Positions 36,577 through 45,267 of a stretch of DNA of 64,000 nt are shown piece after piece. How positions within the stretch are numbered: the first letter of the stretch is position 1; every line of letters starts with the position of its first letter. The translations under genes and the position numbers were made by a program. The notes beneath the pieces were generated by a model. It did no database searches, had not been told where the DNA came from, and worked only from the letters and a program-made list of their open reading frames with translations. Source of the stretch: CAVQHY01 sp963712465 (GTDB taxonomy: Bacteria; Actinomycetota; Thermoleophilia; Gaiellales; Gaiellaceae); the NCBI GenBank assembly GCA_963712465.1, contig CAVQHY010000006.1:558001-622000 (forward strand). The letters are read 5' to 3'.

Positions 36577-36835
36577 CGGATTCCTTTCGGGTCGGTTGCC
36601 ATGCACCGACTCTGCGCCGCACCCCTCGCATTCGCGTCCGAGGCGACCCCACACTCGACCCCACACCTGCACGCGGCGCGGGAGGTCGAAATGGCCCTCC
36701 TAGGCTGCTAGCGTATTTCGCAGATCAGTGCTTCGGTCGGACTGTGCTGAAGCCGCGTGTCGGTCGCGAGAGCCCGCTTGAGGGCCTGCCTCCCCTCTCT
36801 GGCTGGCCCCCGACTGGGGAGTTGAGGAGGTCGCG

Positions 36836-39716
36836 ATGCCGGCAGACGAGCTGAAACGGGTACCCGCCGCCGTTCACCTGCTCGAGCGCGACGCGGAGCT
36901 TGCCGCCTTGGAGGCGACGGTCGATGCGGCGCGCGCGGGTGACGGACGCCTTGTCGTCGTCGAAGGCAGCGTCGGAATCGGGAAGACGCGTCTCTTATCC
37001 GAGACTCGCGAGCGCGCGCTGGCCGCAGAGTTCCAGGTGCTGACGGCCCGTGGCGGCGAGCTCGAGGGCGACTTCGCGTTCGGGATCGTTCGCCAGCTGT
37101 TCGAGACTGCCCTGGCGAGAGCGGCCCCGGAGGCGCGCGTCGAGCTGATGGCCGGCGCGGCTGCACTGAGCGGATCGCTGTTCGCCTCTAGGCCCACGGG
37201 TTCGCACGATGGGGTCGAGTCGTCCTTTGCAATGCTGCACGGCCTCTACTGGCTCGCGGTCAACTTCAGCTCGCGCGACCCGACGCTGCTGGTTGTCGAC
37301 GATCTGCATTGGGCAGACGAGTCGTCGCTTCACTGGCTGATCTACCTCGCGCGGCGGCTCGAGGGTCTACCGCTCGTGCTGCTCGTGGGCACACGCCCGG
37401 CGGAGCAGGCGAACCTCCCGGTTCTTGTTACCGAGCTCTTGGTCGAGCCGCTTGCCGTCACGATCCGTCCCGGCCGGCTTGGGCAGGAGTCCGCTGCGGT
37501 GCTGTCCCGCGAGCGGCTGGGGGTCGAGCCCGACCCTGCTTTCGCGGCTGCGCTCGTGCAGGGATCAGCAGGGAACCCGCTCTACCTCCGCGCGTTGCTT
37601 GATGCCGTGTGGCGTGAAGAGATCGCGCCGACCGAGGATCAGGCGCCGCACGTGTTGGAGCTCGGACCGAGGGCAGTCTCGCACGGGATCGCGATTCGAC
37701 TTGCCCGCCTGCCTAACGCAGCAGCCGAGTTGATGCGCGCAGCAGCGATCCTCGGGGATCGAACAGAGCTGCCTCTAGCTGCTGCGCTCGCCGGGATGGA
37801 TCCGGTGGCGGCACTGGAAGCGGCGAGCGCGCTCGTGCGCGCGGACCTGTTGCGGCATGAGAACCCGCTCGAGTTCATTCACCCTGTTGTGCGTACCGCC
37901 GTCCTCGAGGAGATGAGCGGGGCAGAGCGAGCGCACGCACACCTCCGGGCGGCCAGAGCGCTAGTTGATGTAGGCGCAGTTCCCGAGCAAGCGGCGGGAC
38001 ACCTCGCTCAGACCATCCCCGGCGATGATCCGTTCGTCGTGTCGACGCTTCGCCTGGCGGCCAAGCGGGCGATCACGCGCGGAGCGCCCGAAGCCGCCGT
38101 GGCCTACTTGCGGCGGGCACGTGCCGAGCCGCCCGCCCAGGGAGAGCGGCTTGATGTGCTTTACGAGCTCGGCGAGGCCGAACTCAACACGAACCCGACC
38201 GACGCGCTCGAGCACCTGACCCAAGCGGTCGAGGAGCTGGAGGTTGCGGCTCGCCGGCCGGACATTGCGCTCGCCTACGAGCGTGCGGTCAACCTCCTCG
38301 GCCGCCACGGGGATGCGAATGACGTCCTGCTGGCGATGACCGATGGCGCGCGGGATCTCGATCCGGACTTGTATTGGCGGCTTGAGGGCCGGCTGATCAT
38401 CTGGTCCGGATTCGATCCGTCCCTGTACGCAGTCGCCAGGGAGCGCCGGACTCGATCGACGAGCGGGACCTGGCTGGCGGGATAGGAGCGGGGGTGCTCT
38501 TGGCGGCGTGGGCGATCGTCGAGGCGCGCCGTGGTGTTTCGCGAGCTCGCGCGGTCGAGTTTGCGGAGCGAGCCTTGGCAAGCGGCGCGTTCGAGGAGCC
38601 GGGCGAGCGTCTCAACATCGTCAATGCCCTTTACGCGCTCAGTCTCGCCGGGGAGGTGGAGGAGGCGGCGCAGACGTATACCGCGCTGATTTCGTCCGCG
38701 CAGAGACAGGGGGATCTCTATAGCCTCGCCGCATTTCAGTTGTTCCGCGGGCGCCTGCGCAGTGAGCGGGGCGAGCTTCTCTCAGCCGAGGAGGATCTGC
38801 GGCCGCTCGACCGGACGGCGTTCCATTCCTCGCTGGACTTTCAGGCCTATCGAGCGGGTTTTCTCGCCGAGGTACTACTCGAGCGCGGCGAGATCGAAGA
38901 AGCCGAGGCCCTGGTTGCTCGGCCCATCCCTGGGAACAGCGGGTTTCGCCTCCATTTCCTCGAAGCGAGCGCGCGAGTGCGGCTCGCGACCGGACGGACT
39001 GAACTCGCGCTCGCGAGCTTGTTCGAGGCGAGAAACATTGCAAGCACTGCCGGCATAGAGAATCCGGCGTTCGTGGCTTGGCGTTCGCTTGCCGCGCTTG
39101 CGTTGCACCGGCTGGAGCGGAGGGAAGAGGCGCTCAAGCTTGCGCGCGAGGAGGTTGAGCTCTCTCGCCGCTGGGGTGCGCGCGGACGCTCGGAGTCTCG
39201 TTGTGCACGGCCGGACTCGTCGAGGGTGGTCCGGCCGGGGAGCAACTGCTGCGCGAGGCCGTCGAGGTGCTCGAGGGCTCGCACGCCCGACTGGAGCACG
39301 CTCGCGCCGTGGTCGACCTCGGGGCGGCGCTGCGCCGCGGGAACAGCCGCAGCGAGGCGCGTAAGTCGCTTCGCGCCGGAGTGGACCTCGCGCACGGTTG
39401 CGGCGCGAGCCCGCTCGTCAAGCGCGCGAACGAGGAACTGGCTGCAACCGGCGCCCATCCGCGCAACGTCTGGTTCAGCGGGCGTGATGCGCTGACAGCG
39501 AGCGAGCGGCGAGTCGCGCAGATGGCAGCAGAGGAGCTGAGCAACAAGGAGATCGCTCAAGCACTGTTCGTGACCGTGAAAACGGTCGAGCAACACCTGG
39601 GTCGGGTCTACCGCAAGCTCGAGATCAGCTCGCGCAAACAACTGAGCGCGGCGCTCGGCCCCCTGCTTAGTGCGGAAAGATCAGAGGCAGGGGTGGGGTC
39701 ACCCCCGTCGCGATAG
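36836..39716 (+). CDS. LAL-type LuxR regulator with AAA/STAND ATPase, two frameshifts
   Basis: A protein of about 960 residues in three frame pieces. N terminus: 'LLERDAELAALEATVDAARAGDGRLVVVEGSVGIGKTRLLSE' with Walker A, and 'DPTLLVVDDLHWADESSLHWLIYLARR' with Walker B, as in the large ATP-binding LuxR (LAL/MalT-like) family. A TPR-like helical middle follows. The C-terminal 50 residues hold the LuxR HTH: 'LTASERRVAQMAAEELSNKEIAQALFVTVKTVEQHLGRVYRKLEI'. Frames change near 38445 and 39181. These regulators bind an inducer through the helical part and activate transcription. The target is unknown; divergence from the hydrolase gene (259-bp shared region) makes that gene a candidate. ATG after GAGGAGG. 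Confidence 0.88.
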
Positions 39717-39779
39717 GCAAGGTCCCGGTCGCATGATCGGCGAGTGAATCGCAGGTCAACCACCGGAAAGGAACTCCTC

Positions 39780-40013
39780 ATGCCGCGCGCAGCCCTCAAC
39801 GAGCTCGCCTATCGCAACCAAGACGGCCTCGAAGTCACCCTCTTCTGGGACGCCCGCTCGAACGAAGTCTCGATCGACGTCGTCGACCAGCGCCACCAGA
39901 GCGGATTCCGCCTTCCCGTCGCACGCCACCTGGCGCTCGATGCCTTCCATCACCCCTACGCCTACGCGCTCTCACTCGAGACCGTCTGCGACCCGCTCGC
40001 GCAACCAGCGTGA
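39780..40013 (+). CDS. Small conserved protein of unknown function
   Basis: A 77-residue acidic protein 'MPRAALNELAYRNQDGLEVTLFWDARSNEVSIDVVDQRHQSGFRLPVARHLALDAFHHPYAYALSL'. It has a beta-rich first half and the phrase 'ALDAFHHPYAYA', which I associate with small actinobacterial proteins downstream of regulators; no function is known. GGAAAGGAA lies 7 bases before the ATG. It follows the regulator by 63 bases. Confidence 0.6.
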   Translation: MPRAALNELAYRNQDGLEVTLFWDARSNEVSIDVVDQRHQSGFRLPVARHLALDAFHHPYAYALSLETVCDPLAQPA

Positions 40014-40358
40014 CCGCCTCGGCCAACGACGAAAACGGCTGCGCGCAGTGCACACGCGGCGCCGCCGGTTCATCGCCGAGTCCACTCGACCCGGAGCGTC
40101 AGCGGAATCGACCCCTCCCTAGCGAACGAGGGTGGTCAGCGTCACGTCAGTGCGGGCAACTCAAAGGGCCTTTTTGCAGGAGTTTTCCGAACAGAGATTG
40201 CGATCGACCACCACCAGGACGCTCCTCGCTGCGTCGCGAGACGTCGCGCGTGCTCGGCCGTGCCCGCTAGTCCGAATGTACCCGTCTCGTACCCGCGAAG
40301 CGCCCAAATCTTGCCAGTGCAACCAACACTTCATGGCTATTTGCAGGGAGTTCGCGAA
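40014..40358. other. Non-coding stretch bordering tRNA-Thr
   Basis: No credible gene in these 345 bases. It is noticeably less GC-rich in places (CCTTTTTGCAGGAGTTTT near 40169-40186). The motif TTTGCAGG(G)AGTT occurs at 40173-40184 and again at 40341-40353, beside the tRNA 3' end. Repeated arms of this kind can be integrase arm-type sites, but no integrase was found to support this. Confidence 0.4.
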
Positions 40359-40431
40359 GCCCTCTGACGGACTCGAACCGTCGACCCCCTCCTTACCATG
40401 GAGGTGCTCTGCCAGCTGAGCTAAGAGGGCG
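40359..40431 (-). tRNA. tRNA-Thr (anticodon GGT)
   Basis: A 73-nt cloverleaf on the minus strand: acceptor GCCCTCT/AGAGGGC, D arm TAGCTCAGCTGGCAGAGC, anticodon arm CCTCC-ATGGTAA-GGAGG giving GGT, T arm GACGG-TTCGAGT-CCGTC. No encoded CCA. The 3' end faces the island side (leftward). Confidence 0.95.
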
Positions 40432-40486
40432 CCCGCCCATCGTAGCCGGGGGTTTTCCGGCTCGCAGGTCGGGTAACCTACAGAAC

Positions 40487-40861
40487 GTGCTGCGCGCTGC
40501 CTTCAAGCAGGTGACCGACCGGACGACGAATCTCGTCCGGTTGCAGGTCGAGCTCGCTCAGGCCGAGATGCGCGAGAAGGCGCAGCTGTACGGGCTGGGC
40601 ATCGGGCTTGGGGTGGGCGCCGCGGTGTTCGCGTTGTTCGGGCTCGGCTTTCTCTTCGCGGCGAGCGCGATCGGGCTCGCCTACGTTCTCCCCTGGTGGG
40701 CCGCGGTCCTCATCGTCGGGGTGGTGCTGTTGTTCGTCGCGGTGATGCTCGGCCTCATCGCAAAGAAGGAGATCGCCAAGGCGGGCAAGCCGGTTCCTGA
40801 GGCGGCGATCGGCGAGGCGCGCCTGACGGCGCAGGCGATCAGGGCCAATGGAAGCCGCTAG
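40487..40861 (+). CDS. Phage-holin-family/Actinobacterial membrane protein
   Basis: A 124-residue protein: an amphipathic N terminus 'QVTDRTTNLVRLQVELAQAEMREKA', then two adjacent membrane helices 'GLGIGLGVGAAVFALFGLGFLFAASAIGLA' and 'WWAAVLIVGVVLLFVAVMLGLIA', and a basic C-terminal tail. This is the layout of the chromosomally encoded 'holin-X/phage holin family' proteins common in actinobacteria, which are not linked to phage. GTG start at 40487; it overlaps the next gene by 14 bases. Confidence 0.8.
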   Translation: MLRAAFKQVTDRTTNLVRLQVELAQAEMREKAQLYGLGIGLGVGAAVFALFGLGFLFAASAIGLAYVLPWWAAVLIVGVVLLFVAVMLGLIAKKEIAKAGKPVPEAAIGEARLTAQAIRANGSR

Positions 40862-41135
40862 CACCCCGCCCACGCCTCCGTCGACGCCTCCGCCGCCGGT
40901 CCCGCAGACGCCGCCGGCAACGCCGCCGCGTCCGGCTTCTCGTAGCTCTGCCGAGGTGAAGGCCGAGATCGAAGCGCAGCGGGATGGTCTCACCGGCGAC
41001 ATCGACGTCGTCCGGGGCGAGACCGAGCGGATCGTCGGCAAGGTCAAGCGCGCGCTCCCGTTCATCGCCGTCGCCGGCATCGCCGCAGGCGCGGCGTACG
41101 CGTACCTGAAGCACCGCCGAAGCGACGACACGTAG
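40848..41135 (+). CDS. DUF3618-like membrane protein
   Basis: A 95-residue protein: a Pro/Thr-rich N-terminal 30 residues, an amphipathic 'SAEVKAEIEAQRDGLTGDIDVVRGETERIVGKVKRA' that matches the DUF3618 'I-E-x-x-R' helix, and one membrane helix 'PFIAVAGIAAGAAYAYL'. DUF3618 proteins are regularly encoded beside the holin-like protein, as here, and probably act together at the membrane; function unknown. Overlaps the upstream gene by 14 bases. Confidence 0.75.
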   Translation: MEAASTPPTPPSTPPPPVPQTPPATPPRPASRSSAEVKAEIEAQRDGLTGDIDVVRGETERIVGKVKRALPFIAVAGIAAGAAYAYLKHRRSDDT

Positions 41136-41141
41136 GTCGCC

Positions 41142-41168
41142 GCCGAGCGGGGCCGGGACCCGCTCGGC
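41142..41168 (+). terminator. Hairpin terminator after the DUF3618-like gene
   Basis: A perfect 10-bp stem GCCGAGCGGG / CCCGCTCGGC around a 7-base loop, 6 bases after the stop codon. Confidence 0.7.
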
Positions 41169-41194
41169 ACACGTCCGCACAGGGTGGAGGTGAT

Positions 41195-41248
41195 TCCCAG
41201 GCGAATCGTCATGGCCCGCGCGATAGCGCGGGCCGGATTCGTCTGGGA
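41195..41248 (-). terminator. Long two-part hairpin downstream of tRNA-Tyr
   Basis: An outer stem TCCCAGGCGAATC / GATTCGTCTGGGA (12 of 13 canonical pairs, one G-T) encloses an inner stem GGCCCGCGC / GCGCGGGCC with a GATA loop. It begins 5 bases after the tRNA-Tyr 3' end and is probably its terminator or processing structure. Confidence 0.6.
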
Positions 41249-41252
41249 GAAA

Positions 41253-41334
41253 TGGGGGAGGGAGGATTCGAACCTCCGAAGGCGGAGCCAACCGGTTTAC
41301 AGCCGGTCCCCTTTGGCCACTCGGGAACTCCCCC
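41253..41334 (-). tRNA. tRNA-Tyr (anticodon GTA)
   Basis: An 82-nt class II tRNA on the minus strand: acceptor GGGGGAG/CTCCCCC, anticodon arm ACCGG-CTGTAAA-CCGGT giving GTA, a long variable arm (TGGCTCCGCCTTC region), T arm GGAGG-TTCGAAT-CCTCC. No encoded CCA. Confidence 0.95.
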
Positions 41335-41414
41335 GAAGAGCGCCCTAGTCTAGCTTTCTCCGGCTGTCTCACCCGGGCGCGGGAGGGCCGTGTCCCCCAT
41401 GCGCGCGATCTTCC

Positions 41415-41442
41415 TCAAGGGGGTGCAGGGCGCCGCCGATAG
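41415..41442 (+). promoter_or_regulatory. Sigma-28-like promoter of pilT1
   Basis: TCAA (41415-41418), 16 bases, then GCCGATAG (41435-41442), resembling FliA/WhiG promoters (TAAA ... GCCGATAA). The ATG of pilT1 is only 13 bases further, with GGAG between. The same layout precedes pilB, pilT2 and pilC. Confidence 0.65.
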
Positions 41443-41455
41443 CCGGAGCGCCAGC

Positions 41456-42634
41456 ATGGACTTCAACGATCTGCTTGCACGTCTGATCGAGCTTGGGGGG
41501 AGCGACGTTCACCTCAAGGTCGACTCGCCGGCGATGGCCCGCGTCGACGGCTTTCTCGTGCCGCTCGACGAGCGCGTGATCACCGACGCCGACCTCGAGC
41601 ACGTGCTCGGCCTCGTCACCGAGCGCTCCCCGGCGAAGCGCGAGCACTTCTACGAGACGGGCGAGCTCGACACCGCCTTCATCGCGGGCGAGATCGGGCG
41701 CTTCCGCGTCAACGGCTTTCGCCAGCGGGGCGCGATCTCGTTCGCCTTCCGCTACGTGCCGCGCATCGTGCCGAGCTTCAAGAAGCTCGGGCTCCCGCCC
41801 GGCGTCCAGAAGCTGACCGAGGAGCACCGCGGGCTGATCCTGGTCACGGGCGCGACCGGCTCGGGCAAGTCGACGACGCTCGCGGCGATGATCGACCGGA
41901 TCAACCGCACGCGAAAGCAGCACATCGTCACCGTCGAGGATCCGATCGAGATCATCCACGACGACTGGGGCTGCATCGTCAACCAGCGCGAGATCGGGCT
42001 CGACACCGAGTCGTACACCCAGGCGCTCCGGCGCGTGCTGCGCCAGGACCCCGACATCATCCTGATCGGCGAGCTGCGTGACGAGGAGTCGGCGCGCGCC
42101 GCGATCCAGGCGTCCGAGTCGGGTCACCTCGTCCTCTCGACGCTGCACACGATCGACGCGGCGGAGACGATCGGGCGCCTGATCGAGATGTTCCCGCCGA
42201 CCAAGCAGATGATGGTGCGGCAGATCCTCGCCGGCGTGCTCAAGGGCGTGATCAGCCAGCGGCTCCTGCCGAAGGTCGGCGGCGGCCGCATCGTCGCGGT
42301 CGAGGTGATGATGAACACCGCCCGGATCGCCGACATGATCCGCGAGCCGGAGAAGACCGAGGGCATCACCGAGGCGGTATCCGAGGGCGGCTACCACCTC
42401 ATGCAGACCTTCAACCAGCACCTGATCCAGCTCGTCCTCGAGGGGCTGGTCGACGAGGACACGGCGGCGAACGCTTCGTCGAACCGTCACGACTTCCAGA
42501 TCGCGCTGCAGCAGGCGATGCGCCAGCAGCAGGTCGACGCCGAGAAGGACGCCGAGGGCGAGGACGAAGAGGACGACGCCGCAGATGGCCAGCCGCGCCG
42601 CGCCGCGGGGGCCTCGGGACTGCGTCTGGCCTGA
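41456..42634 (+). CDS. pilT: PilT-type retraction ATPase (paralogue 1)
   Basis: A 392-residue protein starting 'MDFNDLLARLIELGGSDVHLKVDSPAMARVDGFLVPL', the PilT N-terminal PAS-like domain. It has Walker A 'GATGSGKST', the Asp box 'EDPIEI', Walker B 'ILIGELRDEESARAA', the His box 'HLVLSTLHTIDAAETI' and the retraction-ATPase motif region 'EVMMNTARIADMI'. It powers depolymerisation of type IV pili at the membrane base. A start 66 bases upstream (GTG 41390) is in frame, but it precedes the promoter-like element, so ATG 41456 is preferred. The acidic tail (residues about 365-392) is unusual for PilT. First gene of the unit with the lytic transglycosylase and PASTA genes. Confidence 0.93.
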   Translation: MDFNDLLARLIELGGSDVHLKVDSPAMARVDGFLVPLDERVITDADLEHVLGLVTERSPAKREHFYETGELDTAFIAGEIGRFRVNGFRQRGAISFAFRYVPRIVPSFKKLGLPPGVQKLTEEHRGLILVTGATGSGKSTTLAAMIDRINRTRKQHIVTVEDPIEIIHDDWGCIVNQREIGLDTESYTQALRRVLRQDPDIILIGELRDEESARAAIQASESGHLVLSTLHTIDAAETIGRLIEMFPPTKQMMVRQILAGVLKGVISQRLLPKVGGGRIVAVEVMMNTARIADMIREPEKTEGITEAVSEGGYHLMQTFNQHLIQLVLEGLVDEDTAANASSNRHDFQIALQQAMRQQQVDAEKDAEGEDEEDDAADGQPRRAAGASGLRLA

Positions 42635-42642
42635 GGTTTCGC

Positions 42643-44196
42643 TTGCGCCGCGCCCTCGCCGCACTTGCCGCCACGGCCGCTGTCGCGGCCGTCGCCGTGT
42701 CAACGGCGTCCGCCCAGACCGTTCCCGACGGGCTGCCGAGCTACACGGAGGCCAACGCCCCCGGGTCGATCGTCCTCCCGGCGGACCTCTCGACGCCCCC
42801 CGTGGTCCGCGAGCGGCGCTCCTATCAGCAGCTCCTCGCCCTGTGGCAGCGGGCCGGCGCCGCCTACGGCATCCCGTGGCAGATTCTCGGGGCGATCAAC
42901 AAGATCGAGTCCGGCTACGGGGTCGACATGGGCCCGAGCTCGGCCGGCGCGATCGGCTGGATGCAGTTCATGCCCGGGACGTGGCTGGGCTGGGGGATGG
43001 ACGGCAACGGCGACGGAGTTGCCGACCCGTGGAACCCCGAGGACGCGGTCTTCGCCGCGGCGCGCTACCTCGCGGCGTCGGGAGCCCACGACGACATGTA
43101 CAAGGCGATCTTCTCGTACAACCACGCCGACTGGTACGTGCGCAACGTCCTCGAGAGCGCGTGGGGTGGCAACCTCCGCGAGGGGGCGGCCGACGCCTGG
43201 CTCGGCTCGGTGCTCGCGCCGTCCGGGTTCGCTCTGCCAAGGTTCTTCACGCCCGACCTGGGCCAGCTCCTCACCCAGGCTCGCGCCGAGGTGCGCAGGA
43301 CGCGACGTGCGCTGGCCGCGACCGAGCGGCGCCTCGACGAGCTCTCCTGGCGGATCCTCGACGCGCGGCAGCGCGCCGGCGATCCGTCGCTCTCGGGGCG
43401 CGAGTTCCGGGCGCTCGAGCGGCACATCGCAAAGCTGAAGCGCCGTGAGGCGCGGGTGCGCAACGCGCTTCCGGCACGCCAGCAGGCGCTGGCCGACGCC
43501 AGGGCGCGCGCCGACGAGTTCCTTTCCCAGCGCTCGACCGTCGCCTTCACCACGAACGACCTGGTCGCGCTTCCGGGAGTCACCTCCCCGGGTGCCCGAG
43601 CGGCGCTCTCGTGGGCGGTGAGCCACGTCGGCCTCTACACCTACAGTCAGGGGCCGACGACGGATCGCGGCGGCGACGTGTTCGCGATGCAAAGCTCGGA
43701 GCCGTCCGGCCCGACCTGCGACTGCTCGATGTTCGTTCGCTGGGCGATGGCCCAGACCGGGCTCGACGTCGGTCTGACCACCGTTCAGCAGTGGCCTGCC
43801 AACGGGCTCCTGCCCGACGACGAGACCCCCGTCGAGACGCTCGGCGTCTCTCGCGGCGTCGGCGGGGCGCCTCCGGGCGGTTATACGCCCGGCGACATGA
43901 TCTTCTGGGGCCACGGAGGTGGCAACAACGGTCACGTCGCCCTCTATCTCGGCAACAACCTGATCGTCCACTGCACCGGCGGCGGCTCGCAGATCCGCTC
44001 GCTGGTCGGCTACGGAACGCCGACCGGATGGGTCCGCTGGCATGCCGTCACCAACACGGCGCCCGCCTCGTTCGAGGTCGTCGCCTCCGATTCGACCGCG
44101 CGCCAGGTCGCCGCCGTGGGCACCAACACCGATCCCGCTCCCGCGCCGCAGCTGTTCACCGTCGTCGGCGAGCAGGTCATCACGTTCAACCGATGA
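42643..44196 (+). CDS. Lytic transglycosylase-NlpC/P60 bifunctional cell-wall hydrolase
   Basis: A 517-residue secreted enzyme. Signal peptide 'ALAALAATAAVAAVAVSTASAQ'. Residues about 65-185 form an MltB/SLT-type transglycosylase: 'YGIPWQILGAINKIESGYG' with the catalytic Glu, 'SSAGAIGWMQFMPGTW', 'DPWNPEDAVFAAARYLA'. Residues about 215-300 are a coiled coil. Residues about 325-460 are an NlpC/P60 endopeptidase: 'GPTCDCSMFVRWAMAQTG' (Cys), 'PGDMIFWGHGGGNNGHVALYLGNN' (His). It would cut both glycan strands and stem peptides. Position between pilT1 and a PASTA protein suggests opening the wall for the pilus. TTG start; its last bases overlap the next start (ATGA). Confidence 0.9.
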   Translation: MRRALAALAATAAVAAVAVSTASAQTVPDGLPSYTEANAPGSIVLPADLSTPPVVRERRSYQQLLALWQRAGAAYGIPWQILGAINKIESGYGVDMGPSSAGAIGWMQFMPGTWLGWGMDGNGDGVADPWNPEDAVFAAARYLAASGAHDDMYKAIFSYNHADWYVRNVLESAWGGNLREGAADAWLGSVLAPSGFALPRFFTPDLGQLLTQARAEVRRTRRALAATERRLDELSWRILDARQRAGDPSLSGREFRALERHIAKLKRREARVRNALPARQQALADARARADEFLSQRSTVAFTTNDLVALPGVTSPGARAALSWAVSHVGLYTYSQGPTTDRGGDVFAMQSSEPSGPTCDCSMFVRWAMAQTGLDVGLTTVQQWPANGLLPDDETPVETLGVSRGVGGAPPGGYTPGDMIFWGHGGGNNGHVALYLGNNLIVHCTGGGSQIRSLVGYGTPTGWVRWHAVTNTAPASFEVVASDSTARQVAAVGTNTDPAPAPQLFTVVGEQVITFNR

Positions 44197-45234
44197 AAGG
44201 ACTCAACTCGGTGAGCCGTTTTGCCGATTCCCCAGGTATGCCGCGCCGCTCCACGCCGCTTCTCCTTCGCCTCGTCGTCCTGACGCTGGTCTGGGTGTTC
44301 GCGACGACCTCGATCACGCTGGCCTCGGACGACAGCACGGCGACCGAGCCTGTGCCGACGGCACCGCCCGCCACCGGGGACGAAGCCGAAGACGGCCACC
44401 GTGCTGGTCGTGCCCGACGTGCGCCGGCAGACCTACGTTTTCGCCAAGGGCTTCCTCGAGGACGCCGGCTTCGGCTGGCAGGTCACGGGCGCCGTCAAGG
44501 GCTACGCGTCGAACCGCGTCGTCTGGCAGAACCCCGCGCCCGGGACGCTCGTCGAGAACACGGGCGCCCCCGTGATCCTCGTCAGGCTCGAGAAGCAGAA
44601 GGGGTACCCCGAACGAGGGATTCCCGAGAACGACGCGCCCTACGGCAGCACCGAGCTCGTCCTCGTCAAGGGTGAGGCTGGAGGCGGCGCCTCCGCTCCG
44701 CCGGCAGCCGACGACGACCAGGCGCCGACCCCGCCCGCCTCGCCGACCCCGCCCGCCTCTCCTCCGGCCTCGCCCCAGCCGGCTTCGCCGCCGCCCGCTC
44801 CCGCCACCCCGGCCGCAGACGACACGGCCAAGGCGGCTGCGGCCAAGGTCTCGAAGCCGAAGCGCAAGTCGGCCGACGTGCAGGCCGCTCTCGCCAAGCC
44901 GGCGGCCAAGCCCGCGCGTCGCACCCCGGACTTCGTCGTCGCCGGCGCGCCGGCCGAGCCGGCGACCGAGATGCCGCTGCCGCAGCGGGCACGGAATCTC
45001 GCCGACAAGATGGCGGCCGCCCAGGGCCCGTCGCAGAGCCTGATGCGCTACTTCGTGTACCAGCACAACTGGGTCGTCTACGGCGCCCGCTTCGGCTGGC
45101 AGGACGGCGAGGCTGCGCTGAGGATCCTGGTCGAGCTCGACCAGTCGCTCGAGAGTCGCTGGAACGTCGCGCACGAGAGCGAGCAGAGCGCCCGCGCCGC
45201 GCTCGCCTTCGTGGCGAGCCGGAAGGCCCGCTAG
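44193..45234 (+). CDS. Membrane-anchored PASTA-domain protein, one frameshift
   Basis: N terminus 'MPRRSTPLLLRLVVLTLVWVFATTSITLA' is a signal/anchor. The frame then shifts by one in a GGGG run near 44378, and the coding continues as 'TKPKTATVLVVPDVRRQTYVFAKGFLEDAGFGWQV'. This PASTA domain (residues about 65-130) ends 'NPAPGTLVENTGAPVILV'. PASTA domains bind peptidoglycan or muropeptides. A Pro/Ala-rich linker of about 60 residues and a helical C-terminal domain 'PLPQRARNLADKMAAAQGPS...' follow. About 345 residues in all. ATG 44193 overlaps the stop of the cell-wall hydrolase; likely a partner in docking pili to the wall. Confidence 0.75.
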
Positions 45235-45267
45235 CGCGGCCGTCGCGGGGCGCGCTGAGGGCATCCG

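Noticed and set aside
40487..41135. Prophage lysis genes (holin)
   Set aside because: The holin-family and DUF3618-like pair is a standard chromosomal arrangement in actinobacteria, and no other phage genes are nearby.
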